Notes under the pieces: generated by a model | Told to the model about the DNA's origin: nothing | Seen by the model: the letters and a program-made list of their open reading frames with translations, nothing else | Databases searched by the model: none | Assembly: GCA_963514095.1 (NCBI GenBank) | Contig: OY741269.1 | Span: forward strand, 22,149,415 to 22,213,414 | Source: Eutrigla gurnardus | Lineage: Eukaryota > Chordata > Actinopteri > Perciformes > Triglidae | Direction: 5' to 3' | DNA length: 64,000 bases | Shown here: piece after piece, positions 10,690 through 23,039 of the stretch | How the letters are laid out: the number at the start of each line of letters is the position of its first letter | How positions within the stretch are numbered: the first letter of the stretch is position 1 | Made by a program: the position numbers and the translations under genes

Positions 10690-13600
10690 ATGGAAGAGCA
10701 TTCTGCAGGCTTCGTCCTGGCCGACTACGCGGTATTTGCCGCCATGTTGTTGGTGTCCATGGCCATCGGACTCTTCCAGGCCCTGAGGAAGAGGCCAGAG
10801 GACGCTGTTGCTGATGACTTCTTCACCGGGGGGCGGAGCATGCCGGCGGTGCCCGTCGGGCTGTCACTCTGCGCCAGTTTCATGTCAGCGGTCCAGGTCC
10901 TGGGTGTTCCGTCCGAGGCCTATCGATACGGCTTTAAGTTCCTCTACATGTGCCTCGGACAAAGCATCAACTCCCTGCTGACAGCTTACCTCTTCATGCC
11001 GATTTTCTTTCGACTGCGCATCACCAGCACCAATCAGGTCATAACGAGCTTCCAGTTTATCACCAGTTATTGTTATGAAAAGAACAGGAGCATAATGTAA
11101 ACCAGTGGTTCTCAACTGGTCTGGTTTCGGGATCCATCATCCCCCCTTCAATGACCGCGACCCAAAACTTCTCACATGTACTGAATGAAATGACACAATA
11201 TCTACATTAAAAATCCCCTTCAAAATAAAAGCCCAGGCACTTTGGCATCCCGGACCAGGCACTTTGGCATCCCGGACCCGCCAGTTGAGAACCAATGATT
11301 TAAACAACTTGGACTGGTGAAAGATACATATTTCAGTTTCATGTCACCTGTTTTCAAAGATCTTAAGATTTTACATTTGTGTTTGTTTAGACATAGGGAA
11401 AAAATATTCACGTTGTTACGGAACATGGACATAAGAGGAGGTTCGATTAGAGGGTTTAAGCAAATTGAACCCAAATAACTAAGCATTGAAATACCCAAGT
11501 AAGATGTTTCTAACCAATGGTAATGTAGAAAAGTGAATGTTGAAATGCACCTGTGGGCCTGATGTGTGGGATTATTATAGGAGGTTAGGAATGACGGGGG
11601 ATGTGTGCAGAGTTATTCTGCTGTGTTGTAACTCTAGCCACCTGCCGGTCACAGTATCTGAAGATGAGGTTTGGCAGAGGGATGCAGCTGTTGGGTAGCT
11701 TCCAGTTTCTGGTGGTGACGGTAAGACAGACATCACTGTGTTTTCTGCTATATATTGTATTCAGAACTCTTTTTTAAGAAGATGTCACATTTTTCTTCAG
11801 GTACACATGTCTTTTTTATTTTGGACAAATTATAAAACTTGTCACATGTGTTTCTTTCCCCCAGCTGCTTTACACCGGGATTGTCATCTATGCACCTGCC
11901 TTGATCCTCAGCCAAAGTAGGGAAAAAAACCCCACCACCACTCCCTTCTTCGTGACTATATATGATTGCAATGTAAATTACATTCAGACCCAAACATCCC
12001 AGTATAATTGCTAAGCAATCAACCACACAAATGTCTCCTTATTATGGCCTCATGTAAATGCTGAGCATATTGAATAAAGGGAGTTCAAATAACACCTTTT
12101 TAATAAAAAAAAAAAACTGCTGTAAGGCTTTTGCTTTTTACTGCCAAACTTTTGAAGCAGAGGCTTTTCAACATCACAATTTGAAAATAACTGATGTACT
12201 AGTTATTTTATTACGTTTAAGAATACCATGGTTAATTAAATTAAATTAAATCCATATTAACACTTTGTGTTGTTTTTGTTTTCAGCTACTGGACTTAATA
12301 TGTGGCTATCTCTGTTTTCTACCGGGATCATTTGCACCCTGTACACCACACTGGTAAGGACATCCCTATGCGCTTGGATAGTTGAACAGCTTTGTGAAAG
12401 TGAAAGAAGCCCAGGTGATGGTTGAACGACTGACAGCTTTCCCTCACATTGTTTTTTTTTAAGTAAAAATCTCCGGTGTTGTGTTTTTCCTGTCTGTCTG
12501 TAACAGGGGGGCATGAAAGCCGTCATCTGGACTGATGTGTTCCAGATCATGGTCATGCTGGCCGGCTTCGTGGCCATTCTGGTTCACGGCACGGTTCTGG
12601 TCGGTGGTCCTGCAGCGGTGCTGGAGATTGCCCAAAATGGATCACGTGTTAATTTCAATGAGTAAAAAAACAAAACACAATTTTATTTTGTTTTTCCTTC
12701 CATTTCTACGGATACACATTTTAAAGAATCTTGTCATAGTCTTTCTACGGTTCCTTGGCAGTTGTATCAATTACCTTTCGATGATGATGCATCAATTCAA
12801 GACTATTTTAGGCTGAAAGAAACTTCAACTTTTTACCACTGGTATTGTTCACACTCAATTTTCCATCCAGAACCTGGATTCATTTTTTTGTTTTATTTTT
12901 CGTCAAACTATATTTAAACTTAAACTCCAGATGTTAAAATGAAAATATTCTAAGAAGAGTGTAGCCTCATTGATTTGTTTGTTTATATTCTCCCACCAGT
13001 TTCAGCGTGGACCCCCGGCATCGCTACACCTTCTGGAGCCTGAGTGTCGGAGGGGCGCTGGCTTGGCTGTCCATGTACGGGGTGAACCAAGCTCAAGTCC
13101 AGCGCTACATCTCTTGCAGAACCGAAAGAGATGCCCAGTTGTAAGTGGAGAACCTGTTTGTCATTCACATAAAATATCTACTGTCTTATGTGTTTTATAA
13201 TAGCAATTAAAAGGCTATCATGAATTTAAATGTTTGGTTTAGTTTATCGATTGTAGACTGTAGTTTAAAGTGTGTGTAAGAGTCTGTGACTGGTCTTTGT
13301 GTCTTATGCAAAAGTAAAAAAAAGTCAACATTGACACTGTCACCCAAGTTGTTAAGTTGCGTGAGTCATGAGCAGTATGAGTTGCTAGATAATCAAGCTA
13401 ATGCCTCAGAGCAGAGTTACACTGCTTTCCACATGCCAGCATGTTATTTGTTTTAGGCCGACAAATTAAGATTCATAATTCATGGTGACAAAATAAAACA
13501 AAACATTGTCTTTCAGACACAAATTGGAACAAGAATAGTCTTAGAATAGAATAAACTTTATTTAAAAAAATATTTTAAAGGTCATATTGATGAAATTCTT

Positions 13601-16600
13601 ATGTAAACGAATATTTGAAAAAAAATTAATACATCCAGCTTTTAGAAAGGTGCAGAATCAAGGTATCACTTCTTGTGAAAACATGTTTTTGATTGTGTTG
13701 TGGAAAAATGAATCTGCTCAATAAAGATCAACAACCAGGATCAGGTTTTCTCCGAGGTTTATTCGACAAAGTATTTTCATCTGCAGAGGAAAATTGTTCG
13801 CTCCTGCCTTCTCATGCAAAAGCTCAGAGACAGCAGGAAGGACCCTGAGTCTATAGGAATCTCCCTTTTAAGGAGGAGGAATCATTCGGTAGACAAAAGG
13901 CGGGTCATGTCCTGTCTTGCAAAGACAAGATGTATAGAACACAGATGTCATAATGTCCTCTGACATTATCTCATGTCATATGGCACTCATTCTCACCTAA
14001 CCACACAGGCAATCATTTTAGTCATAGAATAACAATTAAGAAGAGGAGATGTGGATCAACGTCTGACCTGACAAAGATTCTCATTATAAATTACAAACAT
14101 CCAAAATTCCCATAACAATTGTGAATGAATAATTAAAAAAAAAATTTGACGGGTCCAAAATTAATGTTTTGTTTACCTCTGTGTAAATGTGTGATGTGTG
14201 GCTGCGGCTTCTAGCAAGGCAACGCTGGTATCACGTGGTATCTCTGCATAGTCAGGGTCAAGAGGCTTTGGGGTTGCCAGAAAAAACTGAAAAAATGTGT
14301 TTGACATTACATGAATTTTGAAACACCACTGCACAAAGTAAACCAAATGTATAGCTACATGTTGCAAAGTGAATTCATACCACGTAATATTCAACACTTT
14401 ACATGACAAGTCTGTCTGAGTGTCACACCACTCGACCATGAAAACACAGGTTGTGCAACGAACTGGCAACCCATTGAGGGCGCATGCAATACATTAATTA
14501 CATAAACCAACTCCAACCTAAGAATAAAACACTATATTTCTACTTTACATGATTGCTTGATGATTTTCTTAGCAAAATGAAAAATAATAATAATGATCAC
14601 CCCCATCAGATTGTTTACATTCCCCTTCCACCTTTTTGCTCCTTGTCGGTAGTTCAGGTGAGGGTCATCATCATCAATTCACCTTCTATATATCATATAC
14701 TAGTGGTATGCAAATTATATTGTATTTTTAGTACATTTTCTGAAATGTTCATGATGATATTCCCCTGTTTTATTCAAGATTTATTCATAAACTGATGATT
14801 TAATCGATTCTTCATTCTTCTTCTTTTAAAGCGTGTGATTTCATTAAAAAGATACAAATGCCCTTTTACATTTCACCTTAGTGATTGAAATACAGATTGT
14901 ATTGTAACATAACCATCATCATAAGTGAGTAAATATTGATATCCAAAATAAAGCTATCTACTATAATGATGTTTGCTTTTGATTACAGGGCGCTGTTTGT
15001 GAACCAAGTGGGTCTGTGCCTCATCGTGGGCAGCGCAGGAACATGCGGCATTGTCATGTTTGCTTATTACATCAACTGTGATCCGCTGAAGTCCGGGAGG
15101 ATCTCTGCCCCCGATCTGGTACTCGGGGAAATTCCTTTTGATCTATGATCAGATCTTTATGCTTTGTATAGGGTTCAAAGCTGTCATTATGTCCTACCTT
15201 CACCTCGGATGTTTACTTTAGCTGTGCAGCACAGCGCTGCTTTCATGTGACCGAGGTCGAACAAGGTGAATTGATTCTTATAGATTGAAAACAGGATAAA
15301 AAACGTTGCTGAACTGCTGAATTCACAACTGGAAATAATGAATGCATGGCGGGAAAAAACAAAAACAAAACAGAAGTTAAATAAATTAAATCATTTACTA
15401 AAATAAAATTTAAAGCATACTAAACATATTCCCATAGCAATTTTTGACATTTACATTTAGGGCATTTAGCAGACGATTTTGTCCAAAGTGACTTACAATA
15501 AGTACATTTGTCAAAAGAAAGAAACCGCAAGATATCATTGCCGATAAAGTAAGAGTGAAAAAATAGAAACAAGTGTTAGGTCCTCGTCTGAGTAAAGTAG
15601 TAGATGTTCAGCAAGTATACCTTAAGTACAACAGTGCTATGATCAAAGTGCTATAGGTAAGAACATAGAAGTGCTTTTTTTGGGGGGGAGGGGGGGGCAT
15701 CAGAAGATGGCAAATTACTCTGCTGTCCTGACATTGGTCGGGAGTTCGTTCCACCACTGAGGCGCCAGAACAGAGAAGAGTCGGGACTTTGCTGAGCGAC
15801 ATTTGTTTGATTTCAGTGATGGTGGTACCAGCCAGCCAGCTGAAGTAGAGGAGAGAAGTGCTTGCATCGGGGCATGTAGTTTGACCAGTGTTTGAAGGTA
15901 GATGGGTGCCATTCCGGGGCTGCACGGTGGTGTAGTGGGTAGCACTGTTGCCTCACAGCAAGAGGGTCCTGGGTTCAATTCCCGGGTCGGGTTTGGGTTC
16001 CTTCGGTGTGGAGTTTGCATGTTCTCCCCGTGTAAGCATAGGTGGATGGATGGATGGGTGCCATTCCATTGATGGCCTTTGAAGGCCAGTGCCATCGTCT
16101 TGAATTGGATGCGAGCTGCAACAGGGAACCAGTGGAGGTCACAGAGGAGGGGGGTCACATGGGAAAATTTGGGTAGATTGAAGACAAGGCATGCTGCTGC
16201 GTTCTCAACAAGCCCTCCAACTCATACGACCGGGGGGGGGGGGGGGGGGGGTAGGTTTAGGTCGACGTGTGGGGGGGGTCTCTGCCGATGATTGACGGGG
16301 GGCGATCGTCTGAGACACCGGAGTGTCGATATTTACTTGACCGCTAGAGGGCGCGCTATTTTGAAACGTAACATATGGTCGTAATTCGGTGCTTGACACA
16401 CGACCTATGTGGTCGTTTTCTCGAGGAGGACAGTCTGTGCGTTCTGGATACGCTGCAGTGGTTTAGTCACAGAGGCCGGGAGTCCAGCCAGTAGAGAGTT
16501 GCAGTAGTCAAGGCGGGAGATGACCAGTGATGTTGGGGTGCAGGATAGTTGGTCATCGAGGATTACACCAGGGTTCCTCGTAGTTGACGAAGGCAATACT

Positions 16601-19600
16601 GTGATGTCCTCGACAGTGACCGACAGGTCCATGCAAGGCCAGTCTTTCCCCGGGATGAAGAGGAGTTTGGTTTTATGCAGGTTAAGCTTGAGGTGATGTG
16701 CAGTTGTCCAGACCGAGATGTCTGCCAGACATTCCGAGATGCGAGTTGCAATGTGGGTGTCGGAGGTTGGGGGAAAAGAGAGGAACAGCTGGGTGTCATC
16801 TGCGTAACAATGGTAGGAGAATCCATGTAATGTGATTACAGAGCCTAGTGATCCGGTGTATAGTGAGAACAGAAGCGGTCTTACTACTGAGCCTTTAGGG
16901 ACACCCGTTTCCAGAGAACAGGGTTTGTCAGGTATGTGAACCTGACAATTTGTCAGGTATGTGAACCGCGTTAGAGCAGAATCAGTGATGCCAAGTTCAG
17001 CCAGGGTGGAGAGGAGGATTTGGTGGTTGACGGTGTCAAATGCAGCAGATAGGTCGAGGAGAATGAGAACAGAGGAGTGGGATAAGGCTCTGGCGTCTCG
17101 CAGGGACTCAGTCACTGTGAGTAGGGCCGTCTCAGTGGAGTGAGCAGTCCTGAATTCTGATTGATTAGGGTCAGGGAGGTTGTTCTGTGAGAGATAGGAT
17201 GACAGTTGATTGTAGGCGGCAGGTTCCAAGGTTTTAGAGAGGAATGAAAGAAGAGACACAGGTCTGTAGTTTCGGATGTCAGCAGCGTCTGTGTGTTTTT
17301 TTAGGAGTGGCTTCACTTTAGCTGTCTTAAAAGCCACTGGAATGAGACCTGAGGTGAGGGAGGAATTGAGGTGTGAGATGTCTTGGAGAAGAGAGGAGGG
17401 AATCGGGTCAAGGGAGGAGGTGGTGGCACGGTTAGTGTGAACATCTTCAGAGGTGAGAGGGCTAAAGCTGGTAAGACCATCAGAGTTGAGAGTTGGGGGA
17501 TGTTCTCTGGGAGGGTAAAGGAGTGAATGAGGAGCTGATGTCTTTTACTTTCTTGGTAAAGTAAGGTGCAAAGTCATCAGCAGTGAGGGAGGAAGGAGGG
17601 GGAGGGGTAGGGGTAGGAGGGGTGAGGAGGGAGGAGAACATGGAGAAGAGTTTCCTGGGGTTCGAGGCAGATGAGTTGATCCTTGACAGGTAGAAGGCAG
17701 ATTTAGCTGCCGAAACAGTTGAAGTGGTAGTGAACAAGATCCTCATCCTGGCTTGATTTCTTACATTTTCTCTCTGCCGCTCGCAACACTGATCTGTTGG
17801 TTCACAGAGATTCGGACAGCCAAGGAGGGGAGGGAGATGATCGCACTGGTTGTGAGGTGAGGGGACAGAGAGCATCCAAAGAAGAGGAGAGTGAGGACAT
17901 CAGGATGAGGAGGCTGGGAGAATTGGTGGGTGGAGAGGGGGAGAGTGTGAGGTCAAATGTGGAGAAGAAGTCAATGATTTCAGATGAGTGCAGCTTTCCT
18001 GGGTGGATGTTGAAGTCACTGAGGACAACGAGTGGTGTGCCATCATCAGGGGAGCAGCTTAGGAGGGCATCCATCTCATCTATAAAGTCACGGAGAGGAC
18101 CGGGTGGGCGATAGATCACTATGATGTTGAGCTTGAAAGGAAGGGTGACAGAGACAGTGTGGAATTCAAGTGCAGATCGGGGTAGGTTGTCCAGGGGAAG
18201 GACCTGGTAGGACCACCTGGGTGAGATAAGGAATCCAGTTCCTCCTCCTCGACCTGTCCGTATTGGGGAGTGTGTAAAAGAGTAGCCAGTTGAGAGGGCA
18301 GCTGGAGTGGAAGTGTTTTCTGGGGTGATCCAGGTTTCCGTAATGGCCAGGAAGTGGAGAGTCTGCAGGGAGACATACGCTGAAATGGTGTTCCACTTTC
18401 TTGACTGCAGACTGGCAGTTCCATAGCCCCCCTAGTACTTCAAGTTCTGTACCGGTGGAGAATGGTGGGTAGCAGAGATTGGATGGTTTACAACCTTGAC
18501 CGATGGGTCTCTGGCGAAATCTTCTCCTGTTTGATGTCCTGACTGGGATAGGGCACATGGCTGCAATGGGTGGTGGTTGAGATGTTATGCCCACCTCGAT
18601 GAACTTCCTCGATGGACTCCCGCGGATCGACTCCCATGTCTTTGTTCAACTGTCTTTGTTCGGCTGTCCTGACGCTGCAGCTGATGCTGTAGTGACAAGC
18701 TCTTAAGTGGTTGGTTTACCCCATGCAGGTTTAGCCCCTCCCTCCAATCAAGTCTATTCACTCCAGCTGAGATGGCCGAAACTAGGTAATTGCCCACTCA
18801 GTATGAACAGCTTTCCTCACAAGAATTTAAACAACAAGCTATCTAGACTAGACGAAATATTACAACTAGCTCTACTCACAGAATGCCTAAACCCAGTATC
18901 TACAATTAGTTTCTGACTTACCAACAATATACAAAGCAGCTTCCTTCCTTTCTTCAGACAAAATGTAATTGAACAGAAGTTTCATTGGCTGCTCCTTATA
19001 TGCAGGGTTAGCCCCTCCTCCAATCAAGTCTATTCACTCCAGCTGAGATGGCCGAAACTAGGTAATTGCCCACTCAGTATGAACAGCTTCACAAGAATTT
19101 AAACAACAATCTATCTAGACAAGACTTAATATTATAACTAACTCAATGATATACATAATATACAATACCATGACCACCTTTCTAAGAAAGTTGACAACGT
19201 CGAAGTCTATGTTTATCTATTACTAACACGGATATTTTTCCCCCTCTGCCTCTCCATGAAGTACATGCCATACTTTGTGTTGGACATATTCAAAGATGTA
19301 CCTGGATTTCCAGGTCTTTTCCTTGCCTGTGCATACAGTGGGACGCTCAGGTATTCAATCTTGATTTTTCTAACCTAAATGCACGTGGCGTAATTTTGCA
19401 ACAACAACAAGGTACAGTTAATACAAATTATGTGTTGGCTGTATTTTGCCACAACTTGATTTTGTAAAAAAAAAAAAATTTTATTTGGTTTGTTCCCACC
19501 AAACCGAAAGGAAAACGTTTACCATTACTATAATCGATCTAATCTCTCGATTAATTCAAAAGGCGCTTTGCAGCGTTCCTTTTTTTAACTTTGCAGCTAC

Positions 19601-21704
19601 ATATTGAAAAAAAGGACATATCTGGACATACTGTGACAGTCACAAGAATGACTATTAAGGGTGTAGATCTGTTGATGTGGGATAACTGGTGACCACATGT
19701 CTTCTCTCACAGCACAGCTTCCACAAGTATTAATGCGATGGCTGCGGTAACGATGGAGGATCTGCTGAGATCTCATCTGCTTCACATGAGCCAGAAGAAA
19801 TTAATACTCCTTTGCAAAGGACTGTGTAGGTCGATTCTCACCAAAGTCATCCACTCAACTTACTCTTCTATGTGTTTGTAAATCGTGATGTAAGGCAGAA
19901 ACTGCACCTTTTATTGAGTGCAAATTATATCTCATTGTAATTTCATCACATTTCATATCTCACATTGGCCCCAGTAGATGATCCCTCTTCCTGCTGTTGT
20001 ATTTTGGAGGAATTTTACTCTCTTCTTTTCCCAAGCGTTGCTGTACGGAGTTGGTTGTATCACCGTAGCTGCTCTCTCCTCCCTCCTGAACTGGGGAGTT
20101 CTTCAGGTTTATAATTCCAAATTATTACTATGTAACATGATGATTATTATAACTGAACTACAGTTTAAGATTCTCTTTTGTTTTCTGTAATAAAGTCTGC
20201 AGATTTGCTTTCGTCTTCTCTATCCAGGGATCATTCACAGTCATGGGAGTGGTCAGTGGTCCGCTCCTGGGAGTATTCATATTGGGGATGTTTGTCCCTG
20301 CAACAAACAGGCTGGTGAGTGGATTCAGGATTAAAAGCTACATGAAATATGTGCATACCTTGAATCCTTGAGTTTGGTTAAAAAAAAAATATTAAAAAAA
20401 AGCCAGAATCCTTAGATTTACCTTTTAAAAGGATGCCAAGTCCTCTTACTTATATTAGTGATGTAGCTACAATATGGCTTCCAACATTGATAGTAAAGCC
20501 ATAAATATAAGAAAAAACTAGGACCCCTAAAGGATTTGACTAAACTTTAAATGTATTTTGATTGTTTTATAAATATAATGATTCCATATAGATATTCAAA
20601 GACAAAACTGACAAAAAAAAATGTATATATATTTTTTAAATGAACATGAATGCAATGTGTTTAAACAGACACTGGGATTGTTTAAATATGCATTCATGTT
20701 TATTCCTCCACTGTGAGTGTGTGTGTGTGCGTGTTGTAACTGTGTACAGGCCAGCAGTCCTTGTTTTACGTGGTTTTCATGAACGCTGCAGTGACATTGC
20801 ATGTTACTGACTCATATAATTTTATGTCAGATGTCTAAAATCTGCGTAAAGTGTCGTGAGATTATAAAATCATACCCTTCTTTTAAAAGCAGATCATTGT
20901 ATTTTACCATTTTTACCAATAAATGTCTCTTCTTGCAACAAAACTCATAAAATATGTGATGTAAACATTTGCATTTGCAAACCCGACCTCAAAGAAGAAG
21001 CGCTTCCAAAAAGACTCATGTGTCGCATCCTGTTGGCCCCAGATTGCCCGATATCTTCTGTTAAATTGCGCTTTCAGGGGGCGTTCTCTGGAATCTTTGT
21101 GGGCTACTGTTTCTCTATTTGGCTAGCTGTTGGTTCAACTCTTTACCCACCCAGCGAGGGGACCATGGGTGTCCTGCACAGCTACACAAGCAAGTGTGGA
21201 CCCGGCAGCCTGAACAACAGCCTGAACAACAGCCTGAACAACAGCCTGGACAACAGCATGAACATCAACCTGAACAACAGCCACGAGCAACTATCCGACT
21301 CCATCCTGCTCCATACCGATGACCAGGGGTCAGTGAGTTCAATGAGCCCCCCTATTCTGGTTTAGAGATTAGTTAGAGATGGAGATGAACATCTACAATA
21401 GCAATTTGATAAAAAAAAAAAAAAAATTAATATGGATCATTCCTTAACCCTTTATCGGGCACTCATTGAAATACTTTGAAATTCAGAATTTCAACCATAG
21501 AGTGTCATTACAGGACACTACAATGCTTTTTTACTTTCTTTCTTTTTTACCATATATGGTTCCTCGTCCATCAAGGGTAAAACATTATCTAAGAGGTGTT
21601 TTAGTGAAAAATATAAGAAAAACACTTATAACCTTTTATTTTTACCATGTTTTACAGAACATAAATAACATGTATATACATATAAACCATAATATGACAT
21701 AAAT

Positions 21705-21757
<53 letters not shown>

Positions 21758-22508
21758 TCACAATATATGTATATATATATAAACCATAATATAACATAAA
21801 TAACAGATGTGGCGTTTGTTATTGTGCAGTGTATTTTAATAAATTCACAGTACAACAATTAAACAGAAAAAAACCCTTTCCCCCTTAAAAACTAGGGGCC
21901 TCCTTGACTTCTACTCGGTGTCCTACCTCTACTTTGGTGCCATGACAACTATATTGGTCGTGCTAACCGGGCTGATAGTGAGCTATGCAACAGGTAAGAA
22001 GATGGAAAACATGTATTCAGATGTACCAACTTTGAGCCGATAGCCTCTAACACAAGCTTCTGTTGTCATTTTTGTTGTTATTTGTGGTAAGTAATTCATC
22101 ATTCATCGTTGTGTGTCTCTCTACATGCAGGACCAACAAAGAGGAGTCATATTAAAGAGGGTTTGTTATGGTGGGATCTGAACAACAAGCAAGAGTGCAG
22201 AGTGAGTATTAAGACTTTGGTGCCTTTGTTGTACTTTATTAGATACAGAATGGGGAAACGTACAGTAGATGTATAACAAGAACATGAGAACGCTTTACCC
22301 CCATAATTACTACTACTACCATGTTTAAAGTACCTTAGTGTCCATCAGTGTTTTATTGCTTTAAAGCCAGAATCTTTATTTATCTTTATTTTTGCAGGGA
22401 GACGAGGCAACAGATAAACCACAGCTTGTGCCTTTGAGGGTCCTGCGTGAAGAGAATACACATGAAAAAATAGATGTTGGTGATATTAAATCACCACTCA
22501 GAGTTTAG
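10690..22508 (+). CDS. slc5a5: Sodium/iodide symporter (SLC5 family)
   Basis: Coding exons: 10690-11037, 11655-11720, 11865-11916, 12286-12353, 12507-12661, 13000-13140, 14989-15118, 19262-19350, 19713-19825, 20036-20106, 20228-20314, 21078-21328, 21896-21993, 22131-22201 and 22398-22508. Phases all agree and give 616 residues (human 643). The protein imports iodide with two Na+ across the basolateral membrane of thyroid cells. Seen: DFFTGGRSMPAVPVGLSLCA and SAVQVLGVPSEAYRYG in the first helices, GGMKAVIWTDVFQ, WLSMYGVNQAQVQRY, RISAPDL, the TM9 element AYSGTLSTASTSINAMAAV with the Ser/Thr residues that bind Na+ in this family, and GPTKRSHIKEGLLWWDL in the C-tail. The start at 10690 has A at -3 and matches the family N-terminus. 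Residues 485-508 form a repeat rich in N-glycosylation sites. SLC5A5 is preferred over SLC5A6 or A8 by these motifs and by synteny with jak3 and ccdc124. Confidence 0.95.
15916..16052 (+). mobile_element. SINE nested inside the L2 element
   Basis: The SINE begins gggctgcacggtgg, has A-box-like tggtgtagtgg and B-box-like ggttcaattcc, is truncated after ctccccgtgtaagc, and ends in ggatggatg. It is flanked by gatgggtgccattcc at 15901-15915 and again at 16053-16067, a perfect 15-bp target site duplication. The host LINE reading frame continues on both sides, so the SINE landed after the LINE. Confidence 0.9.
16222..16420. repeat. G-rich insert in the L2 reverse transcriptase region, with a 20-G run
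   Basis: The LINE coding similarity stops at about 16220 and resumes at about 16425. Between lies unrelated sequence with 20 consecutive G (16232-16251), a further G8, and a right part containing gaccgctagagggcgcgcta. catacgacc on the left and ggtcgta on the right hint at inverted ends, but I saw no clear target duplication. Confidence 0.5.
18724..19120 (-). repeat. Two tandem 5' monomers of the L2 element
   Basis: The block 18724-18848 recurs at 19001-19120 with few differences (for example agctgagatggccgaaacta and ggtaattgcccactcagtat occur in both), period 277 bp. On the minus strand these lie upstream of the endonuclease region, the position of tandem promoter monomers in some LINEs. Confidence 0.85.
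21210..21281 (+). repeat. slc5a5: 12-bp coding repeat (Leu-Asn-Asn-Ser) in slc5a5
   Basis: Six units of ctgaacaacagc, four exact or nearly so and one diverged (atgaacatcaac), in frame in exon 12. They encode residues about 485-508 and create four strict N-X-S sequons (N486, N490, N494, N506 of my model). They fall in the extracellular loop before the last helix, where mammalian NIS carries two N-glycans. Confidence 0.9.
21706..21749. repeat. (TA)n microsatellite in slc5a5 intron 12
   Basis: About 20 TA units, with shorter TA runs on either side, between exons 12 and 13. Confidence 0.9.
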
Positions 22509-23039
22509 GTGTCAGACAATTGTTTTAAATCCCCCGCCCCAACTTCAACTGCACATTTGGAGCTATGAAACAAAAAATACTACCTTAAAAAAGAAGAAAT
22601 AAGAATCCCTCAGGTGTAATTTGAATTCCTGTAATGACAGACTCTCTCATAAGAAAAACATTTCTGGTATGTTCCATATCTGCAATGCACACCTGCACTT
22701 CAGCCAATGTGACAGGCGGCCCAGTGTAAACTGTGTGTGTGTGAGTGTGTGTGTATTAACAGTTTCATGTTCAACTTACAATATTTAATATCCTTACAAT
22801 ACCTTAAGTGCTCTCTTAAGTAAATAGAGAGTGCATTTCTACATAAAGTGGAATGACGATGATGTTGTGGCTTTCCACATGAATATGGAAAAAAAGTATG
22901 ATTTTTAAATAATTTTACATTACATCTTTAAAATGCTACATATTTCATAACTCATCCAAACTGACTTCATGTCACTCCTTTTGCCCGAGCTACTGTTACA
23001 CTATGTTTTATTTTTTAACTGACTATAGCTAAGGGTCAG
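22509..23039. other. slc5a5 3' UTR and convergent intergenic space
   Basis: Begins at the slc5a5 stop and contains AT-rich sequence and a short GT run (about 22733-22752). I saw no canonical AATAAA for slc5a5. On the minus strand, TTTATT at 23007-23012 is an AATAAA for the convergent gene ending at 23040, so the two genes meet tail to tail here. Confidence 0.55.

Larger units (their letters stand above)
15445..19120 (-). mobile_element. Nearly full-length, decayed L2-clade LINE in slc5a5 intron 7
   Basis: Read on the minus strand, the element has two 5' monomers (19120-19001 and 18848-18724), an AP-endonuclease region (about 18600-17480, with PRPGPLRDF-like and LSDFNIHPGK blocks), reverse transcriptase (17337-16405, with NYRPVSLLSF, LLDLSAAFDTVNHQ and the catalytic CYADDTQLF), a C-terminal block (about 16158-15715, APQWWNELPTNVRTAE) and the tail near 15449. 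This arrangement is that of teleost L2 elements. The frame is broken by shifts, a nested SINE and a G-rich insert, so it is inactive. It occupies most of the intron and ends about 140 bp before exon 8. Confidence 0.9.

Noticed and set aside
15918..16010. tRNA gene suggested by A-box and B-box matches
   Set aside because: The boxes belong to a SINE with target duplication and tail; no cloverleaf or anticodon arm could be drawn.
16405..17337. 310-residue open frame with reverse transcriptase motifs as a host gene
   Set aside because: It is the RT domain of an L2 LINE with other frame-broken LINE parts on both sides and tail sequence at 15449, so it is a mobile element remnant.
18724..19120. 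CRISPR-like direct repeats
   Set aside because: Only two long copies, inside a LINE in a vertebrate intron; no short repeat-spacer pattern anywhere in the window.
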